Notes under the pieces: generated by a model
What the model saw: only the letters and a program-made list of their open reading frames with translations
Databases searched by the model: none
Told to the model about the DNA's origin: nothing
Shown: positions 52,395 to 60,749 of the stretch, piece by piece
Numbering within the stretch: the first letter of the stretch is position 1
How the letters are laid out: every line of letters starts with the position of its first letter
Program-made: the position numbers and the translations under genes
NCBI RefSeq assembly: GCF_016714285.1
Contig: NZ_JADJNN010000019.1
Span: forward strand, 135,320-199,319
Origin: Nannocystis sp.
GTDB lineage: Bacteria > Myxococcota_A > Polyangia > Nannocystales > Nannocystaceae
DNA length: 64,000 bases
Reading direction: 5' to 3'

Positions 52395-53281
52395 GCGCCC
52401 CCCAGACCCTGCAAGGCAGCCGCCGCCTCGACGCCGGCCGCCGCCGCCACGTCCACGCGCTCGCCTGGGTCCCGCCGCTCGGCGCCGTCGCGGCCGCGCT
52501 CCTGGCCTTTCAGACAGGTGATGTCAGCCCCCCCGCGATCGCCAGCCTGGTCGTCCTCTACGTGCTCTCGGCGCTCGGCATCACCGTCGGCTACCACCGC
52601 CTCTTCACCCACCGCGCCTTCGAGGCCGGCACCGGCGTCCGCGTCGCCCTCGCGATCTGCGGCGGCCTGGCCGGCCAGGGCCCGCTGATCTACTGGGTCG
52701 CGCTGCACCGCCTGCACCACGAGCGCAGCGACGAGCCCGAGGACCCGCACTCCCCCCACGTCAGCGACGCTGGCCCGCACGCCGGCTGGCGCGGCTTCTG
52801 GCACGCGCACATGGGCTGGCTGTGGACCCACCCGCTGCCCAACACCGCCCGCCACGCCAAGGACCTCATCCGCGACCCCGTGATCGCGGCCGTCAACCAC
52901 CTCTATCCGCTGTGGCTGCTGCTCGGCCTGCTCGCCCCGGCGCTGGTCGTCGGCGCGATCACCCGCAGCCCGCTGGGCGCGCTCGAGGGCCTGCTGTGGG
53001 GCGGCCTCCTCCGCCTATTCCTCATCCAGCACGTGATCTGGTCGATCAACTCGGTGTGTCACCTGTGGGGCGATCGCCCGCACGCCACCGGCGACCGCAG
53101 CACCAACAACGCCTGGCTCGCGCTGCCCTCGTTCGGCGAGTCGTGGCACAACAACCACCACCACGCGCAGAGCTCCGCCTTCCACGGCTTCTCGCCGCGC
53201 CAGCTCGACCTCGCCGGCCTGTTCATCCGCCTGCTCGGCGCCCTCGGCCTCGCGTGGAAGATCCGCGGGCCGCGAAGTTAG
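52391..53281 (+). CDS. Membrane fatty-acyl desaturase
   Basis: 296 residues, four or more TM helices and the three di-iron His boxes: HRLFTH (69-74), HRLHH (106-110) and HNNHH (253-257), with an extra His in NSVCHLWG (224). This is the delta-9/acyl-CoA and acyl-ACP desaturase family, whose relatives also include acetylenases such as JamB. The genomic partnership with an ACP and an acyl-AMP ligase favours an ACP-bound substrate. Electron donor may be the b5 domain of the MpaB fusion. Confidence 0.88.
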   Translation: MSAPQTLQGSRRLDAGRRRHVHALAWVPPLGAVAAALLAFQTGDVSPPAIASLVVLYVLSALGITVGYHRLFTHRAFEAGTGVRVALAICGGLAGQGPLIYWVALHRLHHERSDEPEDPHSPHVSDAGPHAGWRGFWHAHMGWLWTHPLPNTARHAKDLIRDPVIAAVNHLYPLWLLLGLLAPALVVGAITRSPLGALEGLLWGGLLRLFLIQHVIWSINSVCHLWGDRPHATGDRSTNNAWLALPSFGESWHNNHHHAQSSAFHGFSPRQLDLAGLFIRLLGALGLAWKIRGPRS

Positions 53282-53340
53282 CGCGGGCCCGCGACGCGGA
53301 GCTCACCGCAGCCCGCGGCCTCACGATCGCGTGGTGCGGC

Positions 53341-54183
53341 TCAGATGCCCTCGCACACCACCTTCGTGCCGTCGAAGGACTGGGTCTTGCAGACCGTCGC
53401 GTCCGAGCAGCCGCAGAAGCCGCCGGCCGTGCACACGTCGGCGTTGGTCGCCCCGGCGCAGTCCTCGTCCTTGCCGCAGCCGCAGAAGCCGTCGTGGCAG
53501 ACCGAGGCCGCCGGTGACGTCGTCGCCTTGCAGTCGTCGTCGCTGGTGCACTGGCAAGCGCCGGTGCCGGTGTCGCAGTGCGGGTAGCCCGGCAGCGCCG
53601 AACAGTCCGCGTCGCTCTCGCACGGGTTCTGACAGACGCTGTCCTTGCAGGTGTAGTCGGTGTTGGCGCAGACCGTGACGTCCGCCCCGCCCTCGATCGG
53701 CGGCGCCTGGATCTCCTTCTGAAGCAGCGTCTCGCACATCACGAAGTCCGAGGGCGCCGTGGCGCAGCGGCCCTGTCCGCCGCCGATGTCGATGCACACC
53801 TGCCCCGGGCACTCCGCCTGGCCGGTGCAGGTCGTGACCCACCCGCTGAGCAGCACCTGGCAGTCGATGTCCCCCGTGCACTTGCCGGAGTCGCTGGTAC
53901 AGCGGCCCTCGCTGCAGGTGAAGCCGAGGTCCATCCCCATCTCCTTGCAGTCCGCGTCGACGCTGCACTCCTCCTGACAGAAGCTGCCCGCCGGACCAGA
54001 CGTCGGGTCCGCGGTCGGGTCGCTGGTCGGTGTGGTCGTCGGCGAGTCGGTGCCAGCGGTGTCGGTGGCCGTGGCGCCGGAGCTGCCGTCCGTGCCGCCC
54101 TTGTCGTCGCCGCAAGCCGCGGCGATCACGAGGGTGGAGACGAGAGACAGCATCCGGGTAGAACGAAGGGTCAGGTTGTGCAT
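53341..54183 (-). CDS. Cys-rich lipoprotein (280 aa)
   Basis: Lipobox AAACGDD after a signal peptide, Thr/Pro linker, then about 36 Cys in repeated modules (CQEECSVDADCKEMG, CTGDIDCQVLLSG, CTSDDDCKATTSP, CGCGKDEDCAGAT, CGCSDATVC). The CxxDxDC spacing recurs and is common in myxobacterial surface proteins. Start ATG 54183 preferred; an ATG at 54198 would add five residues. No enzymatic motif. Follows the lipid cassette tail to tail. Confidence 0.75.
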   Translation of the reverse strand: MHNLTLRSTRMLSLVSTLVIAAACGDDKGGTDGSSGATATDTAGTDSPTTTPTSDPTADPTSGPAGSFCQEECSVDADCKEMGMDLGFTCSEGRCTSDSGKCTGDIDCQVLLSGWVTTCTGQAECPGQVCIDIGGGQGRCATAPSDFVMCETLLQKEIQAPPIEGGADVTVCANTDYTCKDSVCQNPCESDADCSALPGYPHCDTGTGACQCTSDDDCKATTSPAASVCHDGFCGCGKDEDCAGATNADVCTAGGFCGCSDATVCKTQSFDGTKVVCEGI

Positions 54184-54284
54184 GGCTGCCTGCATGCAGC
54201 GAAACGGCGCGCCTGTCCACTCGAGAAGCCGCGCCTCGCTCCCCACGCCTCCCCAGCCGTCCCTGCGCGTGGCAAGCTCGCGCC

Positions 54285-54770
54285 ATGTCGCTCGTCATCC
54301 GCCCCGCGCGCCCGGCCGACGCCGCGGAGCTCCACCGCCTCATCGTCGCCCTCGCCACCTACGAGCGCGAACCCGACGCCGTCGAGCTCACACCCGAGCG
54401 CCTGCGCGAGCAGCTCTCCGCCGAGCGCCCCCCCTTCGAGTGCCTGCTCGCCGAGCTCGATGACCGCGTCGTCGGCTTCGCCCTGCACTTCGCCAACTAC
54501 TCGACCTGGCGCGGCCGACCCGGCCTCTACCTCGAGGATCTCTTCGTCGAGCCGGCCCACCGCGCCCGCGGCATCGGCCACCGCCTGCTCGCCCGGCTCG
54601 CTCGCCTCGCCGTCGCTCGCGGCTGCGGCCGCATGGACTGGATGGTCCTCGACTGGAACGCCCCCGCGCTCGACTTCTATCGCCGCATCGGCGCCCGCCC
54701 GGTCGACGGCTGGGTCGCCCATCGCCTCACCGGCGACGCCCTCCTCGCGCTCGCCCGCGCCGACCCCTGA
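54285..54770 (+). CDS. GNAT-family N-acetyltransferase
   Basis: 161 residues. GNAT fold: IRPARPADAAELHRLI, LYLEDLFVEPAHRARGIGHRLLARLARLAVARGCGRMDWMVLDWN with the acetyl-CoA-binding RARGIG, then NAPALDFYRRIGARPVDGW. This arrangement and the ATYER...EDLFVEP pattern resemble diamine (spermidine) acetyltransferases. Starts at ATG 54285, 15 bases before the next gene on the same strand ends. Confidence 0.85.
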   Translation: MSLVIRPARPADAAELHRLIVALATYEREPDAVELTPERLREQLSAERPPFECLLAELDDRVVGFALHFANYSTWRGRPGLYLEDLFVEPAHRARGIGHRLLARLARLAVARGCGRMDWMVLDWNAPALDFYRRIGARPVDGWVAHRLTGDALLALARADP

Positions 54771-54784
54771 GGCCAGGCTCCTCC

Positions 54785-55972
54785 ATGCTCGACCGCAGCG
54801 ACCCCCTCGAGCTCCGCGCCCGCGACCAAAAGCTCACCCCGCTCACCGACCGCAGCGCCAGCGATCTCCGCCGCGTCCTCCGTGTCGCCGCCCTCGCCCT
54901 CACCGCCGCGTGCAGCCACCGCTACCCCGACGCGCGCGCGCTCGCCGAGCTCGTGCAGCCGCTCCCCGACCTCCCCGCCGTCCCGCTGCGCTGCCTCGTC
55001 GCCAACCACGTGCACACGATCGTCTCCGACCGCTACAGCCACGATCCACGCCCGCAGCAGGCCGCCTGGGCCTACAGCCCGCGCGGCCTCCACGACGCGA
55101 TCGCGGCCTTCCAGCGCGACGGCGTCGTAGCGATCGTCCTCACCGACCACAACGCCATCGACGCCAACTTCGACCCGCAGATCGCCCGCGCCCCGATCGC
55201 CGTGATCCCCGGCATGGAGTGGACCACCCGCCGCGGCCACGCCCTGCTGATCGGCTTCGCCGCCGTCGACCGCAACGACGCGATCCTCCCCCCGCCGTGG
55301 CGCAGCGCGACCACCCGCGCCGACTTCCAGGCCATGGTCGACCGCACCCACGCGCGCGGCGGCCTCGTGATCATCGCCCACCCGCGGGTCCCCCTGCGCA
55401 CCTGGCCCGACGACAGCTTCGGCGCGGACGGTGTCGAGGTCTGGGGCCTCGACCTCGCCCTCATGCGCAACGGCGCCGCCCAGCGCTGGTGGCACGAGCG
55501 CCTCGTCGGCGGCGAACGCCTGCTCGCGATCGCCGGCACCGACCTCCACCCCGGCGCGACGATCCGCCGCCACCGTCACCCGCTCAACTGGGTCTACGCC
55601 GCCCGCTGCGACCCGACCGCGATCCTCGCCGCGATCCGTGCCGGCCACCTGCTCGTCGTCCGCGACGCCCACGCCCCGCAAGTCCTCCTCGGCCTCGAGG
55701 CCGGCGGCGCCCTCGACTTCGCCGATGCCCGCGAGGGCGACAGCCTCGCCCTCACCGGCCCCACCGTCGACGTCCAGCTGCGCGTGCTCGCCGGCGCCGG
55801 CGCCACCCTGACCGTGCTCGGCCGCGCCGGCCTGCTCCACACCCGTCCGATCGCTACAGCCGACGAGCTCGTGCGCCTGCACCTGCGCGCCGCCCCCGGC
55901 GACTTCATCCGCGCCGAGCTGCGATCGGGTCGACAGCTCCTCGCGCTCACGAACCCGGTGTATTTGCGCTGA
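54785..55972 (+). CDS. PHP-type metallohydrolase (CehA/McbA-like) lipoprotein
   Basis: 395 residues. N-terminus with a lipobox-like LTAACSH. PHP ligands can be read as NHVHTIVSDRYSHD, LTDHNAID, WTTRRGHALLIGF, IIAHPRVPLRTWPDD and GTDLHPG, in the order of the CehA/McbA family. The last part is a small beta domain (VDVQLRVLAGAGATLTVLGRAG). Predicted to hydrolyse a phosphate ester or carbamate outside the cytoplasm; substrate unknown. The 3' end overlaps the convergent BrkB gene by 26 bases. Confidence 0.75.
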   Translation: MLDRSDPLELRARDQKLTPLTDRSASDLRRVLRVAALALTAACSHRYPDARALAELVQPLPDLPAVPLRCLVANHVHTIVSDRYSHDPRPQQAAWAYSPRGLHDAIAAFQRDGVVAIVLTDHNAIDANFDPQIARAPIAVIPGMEWTTRRGHALLIGFAAVDRNDAILPPPWRSATTRADFQAMVDRTHARGGLVIIAHPRVPLRTWPDDSFGADGVEVWGLDLALMRNGAAQRWWHERLVGGERLLAIAGTDLHPGATIRRHRHPLNWVYAARCDPTAILAAIRAGHLLVVRDAHAPQVLLGLEAGGALDFADAREGDSLALTGPTVDVQLRVLAGAGATLTVLGRAGLLHTRPIATADELVRLHLRAAPGDFIRAELRSGRQLLALTNPVYLR

Positions 55973-56966
55973 GCGAAGGGCTGATCGCATCGCTGAGCGG
56001 AGCCTTGCTCGGAGCCCTGATCGGACTGCTGATCGGAGCGATGATCGGAGCGATGATCGGCCCGGTGATCGGCCCGCTGATCGGACCGCCCGCGGGGCTG
56101 TTCGGCCCGCTCGCCGCATCGCCGCGAAAGCGCCGCTGCACGACCTCGCCCCCGCGCTGGCGCGCCACCACATGCGTGGCCTCGGCCCCGAACAGCACGA
56201 TCACCGCCGAGTAGTAGACCCACACCATCAGCCCGATCACCGATCCCGCGGCCCCGTACGCCGACGCGACGCCCGCGCGGCCGACATAGAACCCGATCAG
56301 CAGGCGACCCAGCGTGAACAGCAGCGAGGTGATCGCCGCCCCGATCCACAGGTCGCGCCACCGCGTCTCCGCGCTCGGCAGCAGCTTGAACAGCCCCGCG
56401 AACAGCACGGTCATCAACGCCAGCGGCAGGCCGATGTCGGCGAGGCGCCACAGCCCGTCGAGCGCCGCGACCGTGCGAGCCGACAGCGCCGAGATCAGCG
56501 AGCTTGCCACCACCGACGCGACCACCGACGCCCCGAGCAGCAGGATAAACAGCAGGCTCATCGCGCGCCCGCGCAGCAGCGCGAACCAGGCCAGGCGCGG
56601 CGGCTTCACGCCCCAGATCTTGTCGAGCGCCGTCTGCAGCTGGCCGAGCGCCGTGGTCGCGCCGACCAGCACACCGACCACCGAGATCGTCGCCGAGAAC
56701 CAGCCGGCCCCCTGCGCGTGGGCGTTCGCCAGCACCTCCTGGGCCAGCTCGGCCCCCGGCCTCCCGATCGCCAGCTCGAAGCGCGCCAGCACCTCGCCCC
56801 GCGCCGCCTCCTCCCCGTACACCAGGCCCGCCACCGACACGATCATCAGCAGCAGCGGCGCGAGCGACAGCAGCGTGTAGTAGGACAGCGCCGCCGCCTG
56901 CGTGAACGGGTCCGCCGCGACGAACTCCGCGATCGTCGCCTTGATCAGTCGAATCACCCTGCGCAT
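55947..56966 (-). CDS. YihY/BrkB-family membrane protein
   Basis: 339 residues from ATG 56966 (MRRVIRLIKATIAEFVAAD), chosen over 57041 because the family begins this way. Family segments are clear: AAALSYYTLLSLAPLLLMIVSVAGLVYG, GATTALGQLQTALDKIWGVKP, LGLLFTLGRLLIGFYVGRAGVASAYGAAGSVIGLMVWVYYSAVIVLFGAEATHV. Five or six TM helices. The C-terminus carries repeated GPI/API units encoded by 12-base direct repeats (about 56014-56094), which is unusual. Confidence 0.85.
   Translation of the reverse strand: MRRVIRLIKATIAEFVAADPFTQAAALSYYTLLSLAPLLLMIVSVAGLVYGEEAARGEVLARFELAIGRPGAELAQEVLANAHAQGAGWFSATISVVGVLVGATTALGQLQTALDKIWGVKPPRLAWFALLRGRAMSLLFILLLGASVVASVVASSLISALSARTVAALDGLWRLADIGLPLALMTVLFAGLFKLLPSAETRWRDLWIGAAITSLLFTLGRLLIGFYVGRAGVASAYGAAGSVIGLMVWVYYSAVIVLFGAEATHVVARQRGGEVVQRRFRGDAASGPNSPAGGPISGPITGPIIAPIIAPISSPIRAPSKAPLSDAISPSLSANTPGS
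56014..56094 (-). repeat. 12-base imperfect repeats encoding GPI/API units
   Basis: Repeated (A/C)TGATCGG units, period 12 bases, give a low-complexity C-terminus on the BrkB-family protein. Confidence 0.7.
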
Positions 56967-57116
56967 GAGCGCCGCGAACGTGCATCCGATCGCAGCGACC
57001 GTCGAGCGCTCCGCCGCGTGCACCCCACGCCGCCACTCCACCCCGAGGTCACCGCCGCGACGATCAATTGCGGCCCGCGCGCCAGGCCCTCGAGCTCGCG
57101 TGGCAGCGCCCCGCGC

Positions 57117-58304
57117 CTAGCCCTCGAGCTCGCGCGCCAGCAGCCCGTGGACCCACTGCGCCGCCGGATGCGGCTGATCGCAGATCGCCGCCACAGCGCC
57201 CCGCAGCGCCCCCTGCGTGCCCATTCGCAGCGCCGCGTCGCGCGCCAGATCGTGCGCCGCATACACGTCGTCGCCGCTGATCTCGACCCCGTGCCCGCCG
57301 CACAGCCAGCGGATCGCCGCCAGCGCCACCTCGCCAGCGAAGCCCGGATCGACCTCGAGCCGCTGCAGCCCGGCCCGGACCAGAGTGCGCGGGTCGCAGG
57401 GCGAGCGCCCCGCGATCTCGGCCGCCAGCGCGAAGAATCGCAGCGAGCAGGCCGTGGCGAACCATCGCCCCTCCTGCCCCGGGCTCGCCGCGATCAGATC
57501 GCCGAGCAGCTCGCTCGCCGCCCGCTCGGGATAGGCCCGCCGCAGCGCCTCAAAGCTCTGCCTGCAGTTCTGCCGCGTGTGCGCCACGAAGGCGAAGCGC
57601 CGGTACGCCGCCTCGCGCTGCCCACCCAAGGCCAGCACCGCCTCGCACACCCGGGCGATGTCCTGCGCGTGGCGGTGCCCCAGCGGATTGCTCGCCTCCG
57701 CGTAGGCGATCGCCGCCGCCAGCTCACCGCGGGCCGCCAGCGCCCGCACACCGAACTGTCTCTCGGGCCAGACCGCGATCGTGCGCCCCGCCAGCAGCTC
57801 GAGCGCCTCCTCGTGCTGCCCCGCCGCGACCTGGCTCGCGAGACAGGCGACGCTCGCCGCCGTCGCCACCCCCTCGCGCGCCTCTGGCAGCAGCCGCTCG
57901 GCCCACGCCTGCGCCCGCGTCGGCGTCACGCACAGCGCCCCCCAGTGCTCCGCGAGCCGGCGCAGGTGCCCCCCCGCGTCGCCCGTAAGCGCGGCCCACA
58001 GGCGCCCGAGCCACTGGTCGCGCTGCGCCGGCGAGGTCGGGGCCGCCGCGATCACCGGCGCGAGCGCGTCGATCGACCGCGCCACCGCGGCCGCCACCGT
58101 CCCGACCGGATCGTCGACTACCTCGATCGCCGCCGGCAGCAGCTCACACAGCAGCACCGCCCCCTCGCCCGCACGCAGCGCCTGCGACCTCGCGGCCCGC
58201 CGCAGCTCGCCGACCGCCCGATGCAGGCCGAGCGCCAGCTCCCCCGGCGTGCGCGTCGGCTCGGGATCGAAGCGAGCCGGGAAAGCCCAGGGACGGGGCA
58301 CCAT
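57117..58304 (-). CDS. Hypothetical alpha-helical protein (395 aa)
   Basis: From ATG 58304 (MVPRPWAFPARFDPEPTRTPGELAL). Almost fully helical, Ala/Leu/Arg-rich, with repeated two-helix units (GQHEEALELLAGRT; GELAAAIAYAEASN; RQNCRQSFEALRRAYP) that resemble TPR/HEAT-like scaffolds but score no clear family by eye. No signal, TM or catalytic motif. Tandem with the BrkB gene. Confidence 0.6.
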   Translation of the reverse strand: MVPRPWAFPARFDPEPTRTPGELALGLHRAVGELRRAARSQALRAGEGAVLLCELLPAAIEVVDDPVGTVAAAVARSIDALAPVIAAAPTSPAQRDQWLGRLWAALTGDAGGHLRRLAEHWGALCVTPTRAQAWAERLLPEAREGVATAASVACLASQVAAGQHEEALELLAGRTIAVWPERQFGVRALAARGELAAAIAYAEASNPLGHRHAQDIARVCEAVLALGGQREAAYRRFAFVAHTRQNCRQSFEALRRAYPERAASELLGDLIAASPGQEGRWFATACSLRFFALAAEIAGRSPCDPRTLVRAGLQRLEVDPGFAGEVALAAIRWLCGGHGVEISGDDVYAAHDLARDAALRMGTQGALRGAVAAICDQPHPAAQWVHGLLARELEG

Positions 58305-58392
58305 GGCCCACCCTACCACGCCGGCACGAATCCGCGCGACGCCCATTCGCGCGCCGCAGCCTCACACCCAGGGCGCAGCCCGACACCCGTGA

Positions 58393-59352
58393 TCAGGCCT
58401 CGCGCAGCTCGGCGATCAACGCCTCGGCCCGACGCCACGCCACCACCACCAGCACGGCCCACAAGTTGAGCAAGCCCACCACCACCCCGAGCGCGATGTA
58501 AAAGGGCAAGTGCAGGTGCACGATCGCCGTCGCCGTGCCGATGAACATCAGCAGCAGGTGGGTGCCGAGGCCGAGATAGGTGGCCATGCGCATCGGCCCG
58601 GCGAACAGCTGCCGCGCGAACTCCGGGTGCACCGCGGGCCGCGGCGAGCTCGGCTCGACGCCGATGCAGATCCGCGAGATGTTGGTGTACGTGACCTCGT
58701 AGAAGCCCTGCGCGAACGCGAAGAAGGCGTCCTGCATGCGGGTCCTCAGCCCACGCGGGGCTGCGTCCTCGGCCTCGGCGTGCGGCCGCGACGCCGTGGC
58801 CTGCGACCGCGGCGGGCTCACCAGCACGCCGTAGCGCAGGCGCATGTGATCGTAGAGCCCCGTGTGGATCAGGACGCTGAGCACGATGCTGAGCGCCGCC
58901 GGCACGGTCCACACGCCCCAGTCGGGCGCCGTGCGTATCGACATCGCCAACCAGAACGCCACGCCGATGATGAAGTCGATCATCCCGTCGAGCAGCATCC
59001 CGCGCGCGCTGCCCTGCCCCGTCAGCCGCGCCAGCATGCCATCCACACAGTCGAGGATGTTGGCGAAGAACAGCAGGCACGCGGCCAGCGGCCACAGCCA
59101 GGACCCGAGCGGCGCGACCAAGATCAGCGCCGCCCCGAACAGCCCGATCGCCCCGCCGGCGAGCGTGAACTGGTTGGGCGTCGGCCGCCACGCCGCGTGC
59201 TCGAGCGGCCGCAACAGCAAGTACGCCAGCGGTCGGTGCAGGTACAGGTCGACCAGCTCCTCGGTGCTCGGGTCCTTGAGCGTGCGCCCGTAGCTCCACG
59301 CCGTGTCCTCGGCGCGCGGTGGGATCGGGTGCGGAGCTTCGTCGCTGGCCAT
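58393..59352 (-). CDS. CDP-alcohol phosphatidyltransferase-family membrane enzyme
   Basis: 319 residues. The catalytic motif DG-x2-AR-x8-G-x3-D-x3-D is read in DCVDGMLARLTGQGSARGMLLDGMID. Several TM helices around it (FANILDCVDG; FIIGVAFWLAM; IVLSVLIHTGLY). Longer than minimal PgsA/PssA. It joins a CMP-bearing donor with a lipid or polyol alcohol. Encoded 37 bases after the nucleotidyltransferase gene (59390-60526) and likely co-transcribed with it. Confidence 0.85.
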   Translation of the reverse strand: MASDEAPHPIPPRAEDTAWSYGRTLKDPSTEELVDLYLHRPLAYLLLRPLEHAAWRPTPNQFTLAGGAIGLFGAALILVAPLGSWLWPLAACLLFFANILDCVDGMLARLTGQGSARGMLLDGMIDFIIGVAFWLAMSIRTAPDWGVWTVPAALSIVLSVLIHTGLYDHMRLRYGVLVSPPRSQATASRPHAEAEDAAPRGLRTRMQDAFFAFAQGFYEVTYTNISRICIGVEPSSPRPAVHPEFARQLFAGPMRMATYLGLGTHLLLMFIGTATAIVHLHLPFYIALGVVVGLLNLWAVLVVVAWRRAEALIAELREA

Positions 59353-59389
59353 GGCGCCCCGAGGGTGTCGCAAGATCAAGCCCAAACTG

Positions 59390-60526
59390 TCAAGAGCGGC
59401 GCTCGCCGAGGCGACGCACCTCCTCGGCGCGATCGAGCGGGCACACCAGCACCCGCCCCCCGCTGACCACCACGGCCACGTCACGCATCCCCAGCACCGC
59501 GACCTCGAGTCCCTCGCTCCACACCAGCACGCCTTGACTGTCGATCAGCTGCACCCCCGCCGTGGCCGGCGCCACCACCACGTTATCGCGGCTGTCCTTC
59601 GGCAACGCGTCATGCATCGCCGACCACGAGCCGAGGTCCGTCCACGGCAGGCGCATCGGGATGACGCAGAGGTCGCGCTGCTTCTCCATCACCGCGATGT
59701 CGATCGCCTCGGCCGTGATCGCGTCGTAGGCGGTGACCGCGGCGGGCCAGGGGTCCCGGTGGGCGAGCAGCGCCGCCGCGACCGGCGCGAGCGCCCGCCA
59801 CATCGGCCGCGCGTGGCGCTCGAGCTCCTCCGCGGCGCGCCCGAGCGGCATCACGAAGATGCCGGCGTTCCACAGGAAGTGCCCGGTCTCGACGAAGATC
59901 TGGGCCCGCACCGCATCCGGCTTCTCCACGAAGCGCAGCGCCGGATACACGAACGCCGCGCCGCGCCGCGCCAGCGGCTCCGGCCCGCGCTCGATGTAGC
60001 CGTAGGCGGTGCTGGCCTCGCGCGGCTCGACCCCCAGCGTCACGATCCCCCCCATCTCCTCCGCCTGCTCACATGCAAGCTCCAGCAACGCGGTGAATCG
60101 ATCCAGATCGCCGATGTGATGGTCCGCCGGCAGCACCGTCAACGTGGCCTTTGCGACCTGTTCTTCCGTACAGCCCCGATCCCGCAGGCGCTGGCGGACG
60201 TGCAGGAGGGCCAGCGCGACGCAGGGCGCGGTGCTGCGCGGCCGCGGCTCGGGAATCACGTTGGCGGGCGGCAGATCGGGCACCGCAGCCTCCACAGCCG
60301 GCACCAGGGCGATGTTGGTGACCACGAAGATCCGCTCGAGCGGCACCAGGCGACGCGCCCGCTCGACCGCCGCCGCGAGCAGCGTGCTCGGCGGGCGCTC
60401 GCTCAGCTGCAACAGCTGCTTCGGCCGCGTCGGCGTCGACGCCGGCCACAGACGCGTCCCGCCCCCGCCGGCCATGATGACGACGACCCGGACAACACCG
60501 ACACTCCGCGCTGCCCCGGGGGCCAT
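59390..60526 (-). CDS. manC: Mannose-1-phosphate guanylyltransferase-type nucleotidyltransferase
   Basis: 378 residues. N-terminal pyrophosphorylase signature VVIMAGGGGTRLWPASTPTRPKQLLQL, then VLPADHHIGD, LGVEPREASTAYGYIERG, FVEKPD and the NAGIFVMP segment, with WTDLGSWSAMHD. These are marks of GMP-type (ManC) enzymes that make GDP-mannose from mannose-1-phosphate and GTP; a different sugar- or polyol-phosphate cannot be excluded given its partner, a CDP-alcohol transferase. No C-terminal isomerase domain. Confidence 0.85.
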   Translation of the reverse strand: MAPGAARSVGVVRVVVIMAGGGGTRLWPASTPTRPKQLLQLSERPPSTLLAAAVERARRLVPLERIFVVTNIALVPAVEAAVPDLPPANVIPEPRPRSTAPCVALALLHVRQRLRDRGCTEEQVAKATLTVLPADHHIGDLDRFTALLELACEQAEEMGGIVTLGVEPREASTAYGYIERGPEPLARRGAAFVYPALRFVEKPDAVRAQIFVETGHFLWNAGIFVMPLGRAAEELERHARPMWRALAPVAAALLAHRDPWPAAVTAYDAITAEAIDIAVMEKQRDLCVIPMRLPWTDLGSWSAMHDALPKDSRDNVVVAPATAGVQLIDSQGVLVWSEGLEVAVLGMRDVAVVVSGGRVLVCPLDRAEEVRRLGERRS

Positions 60527-60711
60527 GGGTCACGCAGGTTACCCGCTGGCGCCCCGTCGTACCAGACTCGCGCATGACCGCGATCACGGCCGTGAGCAGC
60601 CGGTGGCGGCGGGTGTGATCTCCTCGCTGTGCGACCTCTTGCACACCCAATCAGGACGATAGGGCCTCGCACAGGCATGTGACGGGCCCGACACGCGAAC
60701 TCGGCCAAGTC

Positions 60712-60739
60712 TTGACAGCAGCCGCCATTCCGACACACT
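60712..60739 (+). promoter_or_regulatory. Possible promoter of the HisC-like gene
   Basis: Perfect TTGACA (60712-60717); 16 bases on is the weak CACACT (60734-60739). The RNA would start within a few bases of the TTG start at 60750, so if used the message is nearly leaderless. Confidence 0.3.
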
Positions 60740-60749
60740 CAGCCCTGCT

